A DNA stretch of 27,051 bases from JAVXTH01 sp036641395 (GTDB lineage: Bacteria; Bacillota_I; Bacilli_A; Erysipelotrichales; Erysipelotrichaceae): contig JAVWEY010000022.1 in NCBI GenBank assembly GCA_036641395.1, forward strand, positions 1 through 27,051. The letters run 5' to 3'. The notes below the pieces were generated by a model that was not told the DNA's origin, did not search any database, and was given only the letters and a program-made list of their open reading frames with translations. Made by a program: the position numbers and the translations under genes. Position 1 is the stretch's first letter; each line of letters starts with the position of its first letter. Shown here one piece after another: positions 22,993 through 27,051 of this stretch.

Positions 22993-24294
22993 ATGAAAAT
23001 AGGATTTATATCATTAGGTTGTAGTAAGAATCTAGTTGATTCAGAGAAAATGATGGGAATGTTAAGTAATAATCATCATGAATTTGTGAGTGATGCAGCA
23101 GATGCTGATGCGATTATCATTAATACATGTGGCTTTATTAATTCTGCGAAAGAAGAAGCAATCGCAACGATATTAAAAATGGCAAAATACAAAGAAAAAA
23201 ATTGTAAGAAGTTAATTGTTGTTGGCTGTCTTGCACAGCGATATAAACATGACCTAGAGAAAGATATGCCAGAAATTGATGCTGTTATCGGTATCGATGA
23301 ATATCCTCATCTACATGAGATTCTAGGAACTTTATTGAATGATAAGAACTTGATATCTTATGGGAAAAGTGAACGAGCTGTTTCTAGTAAACCATGGACT
23401 GCTTATTTAAAGATTGCCGAAGGTTGTTCAAATCGTTGTACTTATTGTGCTATTCCCTTAATTCGAGGTGGAAATGTATCGGTTAAAATGGAACTATTAA
23501 TCGAAGAAGCGAAGTTATTAGCGAATCGCGGAGTTAAGGAACTTGTCTTAATTGCTCAAGATACAACGAAATATGGTGTTGATATATATGGGAAACACGC
23601 TTTATTAGATTTACTTCAAGAATTACAAAAAATAGATGGGTTTCATTGGATTCGTATTTTATATATGTACCCAGATGAAATTGATGATGAATTAATTATT
23701 GGAATGGCTAAATTAGATAAAGTGTTACCTTATTTTGATATACCAATGCAACATGGTAATGATGAAATGTTAACGCTAATGAATCGCCGTGGAACAATTC
23801 AAGATGTAAAGAAAACAATCGCATTAATCAGAAAGACATTTAAATATCCAACGCTTAGAACAACATTCATTGTTGGGTTTCCTCATGAAGATGAAGATAA
23901 ATTTAATGATTTAATGAATTTTGTGGAAGCAATTCACTGGGATCGTCTTGGTGCTTTTCCTTATTCACTTGAAGAAGATACTCCTGCCTTTGATATGGGA
24001 GATCAAATTAGTGATGAAGTAAAAGAACAACGCTTAAATTACTTAATGAAACGTCAAACCGAAATTGCACTCGCAAATAATGAAAAAATGATTGGTGAAG
24101 TAATTGAGGTATTAGTTGAATCTCAAGAAGGTTTAAGTGGTAAATATCGTGGTCGAGGAACAAGCAGTGCACCTGATGGAGTCGATGGCATGGTTATCTT
24201 TACCTCAAATCGCGCCATTGAATTTGGTACGTTTGTGAAGGTTAAAGTAAGCAGTGTATTACCACATGATTTAATTGGTGAAGAAGTTGCTTAA
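22993..24294 (+). CDS. rimO: Ribosomal protein S12 methylthiotransferase RimO
   Basis: Radical-SAM enzyme that methylthiolates an Asp of ribosomal protein S12. It is 433 residues, the usual length. The N-terminal methylthiotransferase domain has cluster ligands Cys10, Cys46 (INTCGFI) and Cys79 (VGCLAQRY). The radical-SAM domain has Cys145, Cys149 and Cys152 (CSNRCTYC). A C-terminal TRAM-like domain lies at about 365-433. The SLGCSKNLVDSE start separates RimO from MiaB and MtaB. ATG 22993 is chosen because GAGGTGAAGG lies just upstream and the protein starts at the conserved strand; the frame is open to 22960. The glycosylase gene overlaps its end. Confidence 0.95.
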   Translation: MKIGFISLGCSKNLVDSEKMMGMLSNNHHEFVSDAADADAIIINTCGFINSAKEEAIATILKMAKYKEKNCKKLIVVGCLAQRYKHDLEKDMPEIDAVIGIDEYPHLHEILGTLLNDKNLISYGKSERAVSSKPWTAYLKIAEGCSNRCTYCAIPLIRGGNVSVKMELLIEEAKLLANRGVKELVLIAQDTTKYGVDIYGKHALLDLLQELQKIDGFHWIRILYMYPDEIDDELIIGMAKLDKVLPYFDIPMQHGNDEMLTLMNRRGTIQDVKKTIALIRKTFKYPTLRTTFIVGFPHEDEDKFNDLMNFVEAIHWDRLGAFPYSLEEDTPAFDMGDQISDEVKEQRLNYLMKRQTEIALANNEKMIGEVIEVLVESQEGLSGKYRGRGTSSAPDGVDGMVIFTSNRAIEFGTFVKVKVSSVLPHDLIGEEVA

Positions 24295-24769
24295 AGGCTT
24301 TCCTGCGATAATCGCAAATGATCCAAAGATATTAATTTTAGGATCAATGCCAAGTGTTACTTCTTTAGATAAACAAGAATATTATGGGTTTGCTTATAAT
24401 CGCTTTTGGCGAATTATGGCTCAATATTTTCACTGTGAGTTTCATAATTATGAAGAAAAGAAACAATGTATATTAGATCATCATCTTATATTATGGGATG
24501 TAATTGCTCAATGTCATCGTGAAGGTTCTTTAGATTCTAATATTAAAGATGAAAAGGTAAATGATATTGAATATTTATTAAAGAAATATCCAAGTATTCA
24601 AATCGTTATTTGTAATGGACGTAAAAGTTATGATTTATACCAAAGATATTTTCCTGATTTATTAGTTGAATGTTTATATTTACCAAGTACTAGTAATGCG
24701 AATCGTTCAATGAAAGAAAAGCAAATATTTAAGCTGTGGTTTGAAGCACTAACACAAGTTTCACTTTAA
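24278..24769 (+). CDS. DNA-deoxyinosine glycosylase-like protein (UDG superfamily)
   Basis: Probable base-excision repair enzyme of the uracil-DNA glycosylase superfamily that removes deaminated bases, most likely hypoxanthine. It is 163 residues. Seen: ILILGSMPSVTSLDKQEYYGFAYNRFW (residues about 18-44), the motif-1 region with the Asn/Tyr of this branch; LWDVIAQC in the middle; and LPSTSNANRS near the C-terminus, the motif-2 loop. No Asp-Pro-Tyr of classical UDG, which fits the hypoxanthine branch. GTG at 24278 is chosen; TTG 24275 and TTG 24287 are alternatives and no clear ribosome binding site exists. It overlaps the end of rimO by 17 bases and is translationally coupled. Confidence 0.82.
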   Translation: MKKLLKGFPAIIANDPKILILGSMPSVTSLDKQEYYGFAYNRFWRIMAQYFHCEFHNYEEKKQCILDHHLILWDVIAQCHREGSLDSNIKDEKVNDIEYLLKKYPSIQIVICNGRKSYDLYQRYFPDLLVECLYLPSTSNANRSMKEKQIFKLWFEALTQVSL

Positions 24770-24787
24770 ATAAGTGGAACTTTTTTT
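24756..24787 (+). terminator. Terminator of the rimO-glycosylase unit
   Basis: Stem AAGTTTCACTT (24756-24766) with AAGTGGAACTT (24772-24782, one G-T pair), then T-run. The stem covers the last codons of the gene. Confidence 0.85.
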
Positions 24788-24802
24788 CGACCTATTTCGA
24801 CC
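24786..24802. promoter_or_regulatory. Tandem 0A-box-like sites upstream of spo0A
   Basis: Two copies of TTCGACC start exactly 10 bp apart. On the minus strand each reads GGTCGAA, one base from the 0A box TGTCGAA. A helical-turn spacing fits side-by-side binding of a Spo0A dimer. They lie 148-165 bp before the spo0A start and overlap the T-run of the preceding terminator. Binding is inferred. Confidence 0.5.
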
Positions 24803-24950
24803 ATATTCATGTTTATGTAATCTTTAAAATCTTATTTAATATAAAAATCTTATTTTTACATTTTTTCTTATAATTAACCTAACAATAACACTTATATTAC
24901 ACAAAAGTAAGGTAATTATCGCTATAATTAGATTACGTGGAGGGATGAAC

Positions 24951-25838
24951 ATGAAAAAATTGATTAAGGTTTTTATTGCAGATGATAATCAAGAAATAGT
25001 AGAAAGATTGAATTCAATTTTATCAAAAAGTGAAAGTTATGAAGTTGTAGGTAGTGCAAATTGTGGGGAAAGTTGTATTGAAAAATTATCAAACAAAGAA
25101 GTTGAAATATTAATTTTAGATTTACTAATGCCAAATATGGATGGTATTCAAGTTTTAAAGGAATTAGTGAATCATCACATTATAATTAAGCATATTATTT
25201 GCCTTACTCCATTTATGAGTGAAGTACTGGCGAGGGAAGTGACTACTTATCATGTTGATTATGTATTAATGAAGCCTTTTTTAACAAGTGAATTAGTTTC
25301 AAAGTTAAACTTGCTTGTCGGACTAGAAGCACCCATGATGAATGACTATGATTCTTTTATAAGACGAAATGAATCGCAGCAAGATAACGAGTGGATGAGT
25401 GGAATTGAAAATGAAATAACAAAGATTCTACATGAAATTGGAATGCCAGCAAATGTGAAGGGTTATGAATATTTAAGGGCAGCAATCTTAAAGACTTCTT
25501 TTGATCAGAATTACTTAGGACAAATTACTAAAATACTTTATCCTTGCATTGCGAGAAAGTATCAAACAACGCCTTCTAGAGTAGAGCGGTCAATACGTCA
25601 TGCAATTGAACTTGCATGGAGTCGAGGTAATATTAAAGTAATTGATGAGATATTTGCTTATAGTGTATCTCCAGAAAAGGCAAAACCAACGAATTCTGAA
25701 TTTATTGCGATGGTTGCCGATTATTTAAAGATGATTCATAAAGTTAACTATAATCAAATTCATCTACCTAGTCAAAATCAAGTCAAAAGAAAGAAAGATT
25801 ATAAACAGGACTACCAAAGACCATTTTATACATTATAA
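24951..25838 (+). CDS. spo0A: Sporulation response regulator Spo0A
   Basis: Master transcription factor for entry into sporulation. It is 295 residues. The receiver domain has Asp11/Asp12 and the phosphorylated Asp57 (ILDLLMPNMDG), a Thr in ICLTPF and Lys in LMKPF. A linker of about 20 residues leads to the Spo0A C-terminal DNA-binding domain: IGMPANVKGYEYLRAAI, YPCIARKYQTTPSRVERSIRHAIELAW and NIKVIDEIFAYSV. The start is ATG at 24951, six bases after GGAGGG; ATG 24945 would abut that site and is rejected. A TATAAT lies at 24923-24928 with no good -35. It implies that the organism is, or descends from, a spore former. Confidence 0.95.
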   Translation: MKKLIKVFIADDNQEIVERLNSILSKSESYEVVGSANCGESCIEKLSNKEVEILILDLLMPNMDGIQVLKELVNHHIIIKHIICLTPFMSEVLAREVTTYHVDYVLMKPFLTSELVSKLNLLVGLEAPMMNDYDSFIRRNESQQDNEWMSGIENEITKILHEIGMPANVKGYEYLRAAILKTSFDQNYLGQITKILYPCIARKYQTTPSRVERSIRHAIELAWSRGNIKVIDEIFAYSVSPEKAKPTNSEFIAMVADYLKMIHKVNYNQIHLPSQNQVKRKKDYKQDYQRPFYTL

Positions 25839-25841
25839 AAA

Positions 25842-25869
25842 AACACTCCTTTTAAGAAGTGTTATTGTT
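25842..25869 (+). terminator. Terminator after spo0A
   Basis: AACACT (25842-25847) pairs with AGTGTT (25858-25863), then ATTGTTTTATT. It lies just before the convergent tRNA-Lys. Confidence 0.7.
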
Positions 25870-25873
25870 TTAT

Positions 25874-25950
25874 TGGTGGTCCGCCTGGGGGTCGAACCCA
25901 GCACCCTTCGATTAAGAGTCGAATGCTCTAGCCAAATGAGCTAGCGGACC
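25874..25950 (-). tRNA. tRNA-Lys (anticodon CUU)
   Basis: Complete cloverleaf on the minus strand: acceptor GGTCCGC/GCGGACC, D-arm GCTC/GAGC, anticodon stem TTCGA/TCGAA with loop CTCTTAA (anticodon CTT at 25916-25914), T-arm CTGGG/CCCAG with TTCGACC, discriminator A and encoded CCA. It is 77 nt with CCA. Confidence 0.95.
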
Positions 25951-25983
25951 GTTTATTTGCGATAAGGAACTTAGCGCTTGATT

Positions 25984-26013
25984 ATTATAACATTTCTTAG
26001 TTAAGGTTGTCTA
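25984..26013 (-). promoter_or_regulatory. Promoter of tRNA-Lys
   Basis: Minus strand: -35 TAGACA (26013-26008), 18-bp spacer, -10 TATAAT (25989-25984). Confidence 0.7.
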
Positions 26014-26105
26014 TACCAATCAAAAATATATTTCACTATTTTGATTCAAAACGATAGACCCCTTTAATACAATCAAATTGTGATTAAATATTTTTGATAA
26101 ATGAT

Positions 26106-26133
26106 TTGACAAATATATCAAATCCTATAAAAT
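26106..26133 (+). promoter_or_regulatory. Promoter of tRNA-Ser
   Basis: -35 TTGACA (26106-26111), 16-bp spacer, -10 TAAAAT (26128-26133), 14 bp before the tRNA. An inverted repeat TTTGATA/TATCAAA (26093-26099 with 26116-26122) flanks the -35. Confidence 0.65.
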
Positions 26134-26147
26134 AGAGAAGTACTCTT

Positions 26148-26235
26148 GGAGAGTTGGCCGAGCGGTTTAAGGCACCATCTTGGAAAGGTGGCGTAGTGAA
26201 AGCTACCGTGAGTTCGAATCTCATGCTCTCCGCCA
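26148..26235 (+). tRNA. tRNA-Ser (anticodon GGA)
   Basis: Class II tRNA of 88 nt with encoded CCA: acceptor GGAGAGT/GCTCTCC, anticodon stem CCATC/GGTGG with loop TTGGAAA (anticodon GGA at 26182-26184), long variable arm TAGTGAAAGCTA, T-arm GTGAG/CTCAT with TTCGAAT, discriminator G. Confidence 0.95.
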
Positions 26236-26246
26236 ATGAGTCAATT

Positions 26247-26284
26247 AAGTTTCTAGACAGCTATATTTGTCTAGAAACTTTTTG
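26247..26284 (+). terminator. Terminator of tRNA-Ser
   Basis: Perfect 13-bp stem AAGTTTCTAGACA/TGTCTAGAAACTT around an 8-nt loop, then TTT. Confidence 0.88.
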
Positions 26285-26303
26285 TTTTTAGGAGGTGATG
26301 CAA

Positions 26304-26570
26304 ATGCAAGTAGAAAACAAAAGGGTAGTATTCCAACGTATATATTATTATATGGAGAAGAAGGGAATGAATATCTCACAGTTAGCTGAATCACTTGGAG
26401 TACCACAACAAAGAGCATCTTACATGCTTAATGTAGAGAAAAATGGATTATCAATAGAAACGATTGAACAAATGGCGAGAGTATTTGATACAACGCTTCT
26501 TGAGATGCTAACACCCTTACCACCAGGTATAAAAGTTAGATCACCAGATGGGCGGCGAAAAAAAGAATAA
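26304..26570 (+). CDS. Small XRE-family helix-turn-helix regulator
   Basis: An 88-residue single-domain DNA-binding protein. Seen: MNISQLAESLGVPQQRASYMLN, the recognition helix-turn-helix, then GLSIETIEQMARVFDTTLLEML, the last two helices of the XRE fold. The short basic tail VRSPDGRRKKE has no known domain. The start is ATG at 26304, eight bases after AGGAGG; GTG 26295 and ATG 26298 are too close to that site. Only five bases separate the tRNA-Ser terminator from the ribosome binding site, so no separate promoter fits between them. Its target may be one of the inverted repeats nearby, such as CAAATA-N7-TATTTG (26624-26642); that is inference. Confidence 0.85.
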   Translation: MQVENKRVVFQRIYYYMEKKGMNISQLAESLGVPQQRASYMLNVEKNGLSIETIEQMARVFDTTLLEMLTPLPPGIKVRSPDGRRKKE

Positions 26571-26599
26571 AAAAAATCTAGCACCGCAAAGGTGATAGA
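26569..26599 (-). terminator. Minus-strand terminator facing the XRE gene
   Basis: On the minus strand, TCTA/CACC (26599-26591) pair with GGTG/TAGA (26585-26577) with one mismatch, followed by eight T (26576-26569). It has no T-run on the plus strand, so it should end a minus-strand transcript coming from the repeat region. Confidence 0.65.
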
Positions 26600-26984
26600 T
26601 ACGAGCAAAACAAGACAATTAAGCAAATACTGTCAATATTTGTTTAAAGGATTAACAAAGATTCAAAGATTCAAAGAAATAAAATTTTGAATTAAGAAAT
26701 AAAATTTTGAATAAAAGCTTCAAAAATTTGGATAAAAGCTTCAAAAATTTGGATAAAAGCTTCAAAAATTTGGATTGTTAATCAATTCTTGATTTTTAAG
26801 CACGTCCTTTTAATAAAGTCGTCCTATGGGTATATCTTAGCAAATATACATAAATAAATCAAGAGTTACGAAGAAATAACCTGTAATTATGTTCTCTGAG
26901 AGCAATCGAGCAACTGAAATCAAGGCGATTACCCATCTCGATTGCGATGAGATTTGACACTTCCAAGGAAAGGAAACATTGCAC
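26571..26984. other. Noncoding repeat-rich stretch without a recognised gene
   Basis: No ORF with a ribosome binding site on either strand. It holds the minus-strand terminator (26569-26599), an inverted repeat CAAATA-N7-TATTTG (26624-26642), AT-rich tandem repeats (26657-26773), and an inverted repeat GCAATCGAG/CTCGATTGC (26902-26910 with 26937-26945) before a possible gene. The remainder shows nothing I recognise. Confidence 0.7.
26657..26773. repeat. Cluster of short AT-rich tandem repeats
   Basis: Three units in series: an 8-bp unit AAAGATTC twice (26657-26672); a 20-bp unit AAGAAATAAAATTTTGAATT about twice (26674-26713, last base differs); and a 21-bp unit ATAAAAGCTTCAAAAATTTGG three times (26711-26773), perfectly conserved. 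The TTCAAAAATTT core of the 21-mers is nearly the reverse complement of the AAAATTTTGAA core of the 20-mers. A-tracts in phase with two helical turns suggest curved DNA. Confidence 0.9.
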
Positions 26985-27051
26985 ATGAAATATTTATCTG
27001 AAAAACTATCCCCTCATTTAGTACTCATGATCATGAACGTAATGTTTCTAG
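26985..27051 (+). CDS. Possible start of an unrecognised gene (partial)
   Basis: Open from ATG 26985 to the right edge, 22 codons: MKYLSEKLSPHLVLMIMNVM followed by FL. AAAGGA lies 10 bases upstream, a little far. The peptide is too short to name. The leader carries the 9-bp inverted repeat at 26902-26945. Confidence 0.4.
   Translation, partial: MKYLSEKLSPHLVLMIMNVMFL

Noticed and set aside
26018..26046. Inverted repeat AATCAAAA/TTTTGATT between the two tRNA genes
   Set aside because: AT-only arms with a long loop and no T-run or known operator match; likely chance in this AT-rich spacer.
26148..26235. Prophage or integrative element attached at tRNA-Ser
   Set aside because: No integrase and no second copy of the tRNA 3' end within the window.
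26657..26773. CRISPR array
   Set aside because: Units are adjacent without unique spacers and no cas gene is present; these are simple tandem repeats.

Overview
The window is a low-GC, anaerobic Bacillota (Firmicutes) chromosome segment. The evidence is AT-rich codon use with strong AGGAGG-type ribosome binding sites, a Spo0A sporulation regulator, an NAD(H)-linked [FeFe] hydrogenase operon behind a Rex-like operator, a CcpA-type cre site, and a yybP-ykoY manganese riboswitch. UGA is a stop and UGG encodes Trp, so this is not a mycoplasma code. The gene mix would fit Erysipelotrichia or a related clostridial group, but I cannot name the genus from sequence alone.

Layout. (1) 1-3704, minus strand: dhaL-dhaK (dihydroxyacetone kinase-type; dhaK runs off the left edge), a SorC/DeoR-type sugar regulator, and a DUF4438 gene. 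The dhaL promoter has a perfect palindrome between -35 and -10 and a cre-like site at the start of transcription. (2) 3893-4543: a decayed accessory island. It holds a truncated, frameshifted Abi_2/HEPN gene, an apparently intact small RNA gene on the opposite strand with its own promoter and terminator, and a 45-codon relic of an ISXO2/IS1595-type transposase. (3) 4621-7510: a two-lobed retropepsin-like protein, a cyclophilin, a small membrane protein, and a convergent rlmB-ywbE pair. (4) 7574-15781: a ten-gene, tightly coupled operon. Hydrogenase subunits HydC/NuoE-like, HndB-like, NuoF-like and HydA are interrupted by a six-gene accessory cassette: two DRTGG proteins, two GHKL ATPases, a hydrogenase-like Fe-S protein without a normal H-cluster site, and a PHP protein. 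(5) 15870-20031: a membrane-anchored polysaccharide deacetylase, then a Mn2+ riboswitch controlling a P-type cation ATPase. (6) 20080-22814: an ECF sigma/anti-sigma pair and a MATE exporter with a terminator in its leader. (7) 22993-25838: rimO, a deoxyinosine/uracil-DNA glycosylase-like gene, and spo0A with tandem 0A-box-like sites upstream. (8) 25842-27051: tRNA-Lys(CUU) on minus, tRNA-Ser(GGA) on plus, a small XRE regulator, a 414-base noncoding stretch with 8-, 20- and 21-bp tandem repeats, and the start of a possible gene at the right edge.

How it works together: the operon in (4) would re-oxidise NADH by making H2, and the Rex-like site would tie it to the NADH/NAD+ ratio. The accessory cassette looks like a sensory or regulatory unit for the enzyme; its mechanism cannot be read from sequence. 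The most promising leads are this cassette with its odd H-cluster motifs, and the small RNA beside the broken HEPN/Abi gene, which resembles an orphaned RNA antitoxin.
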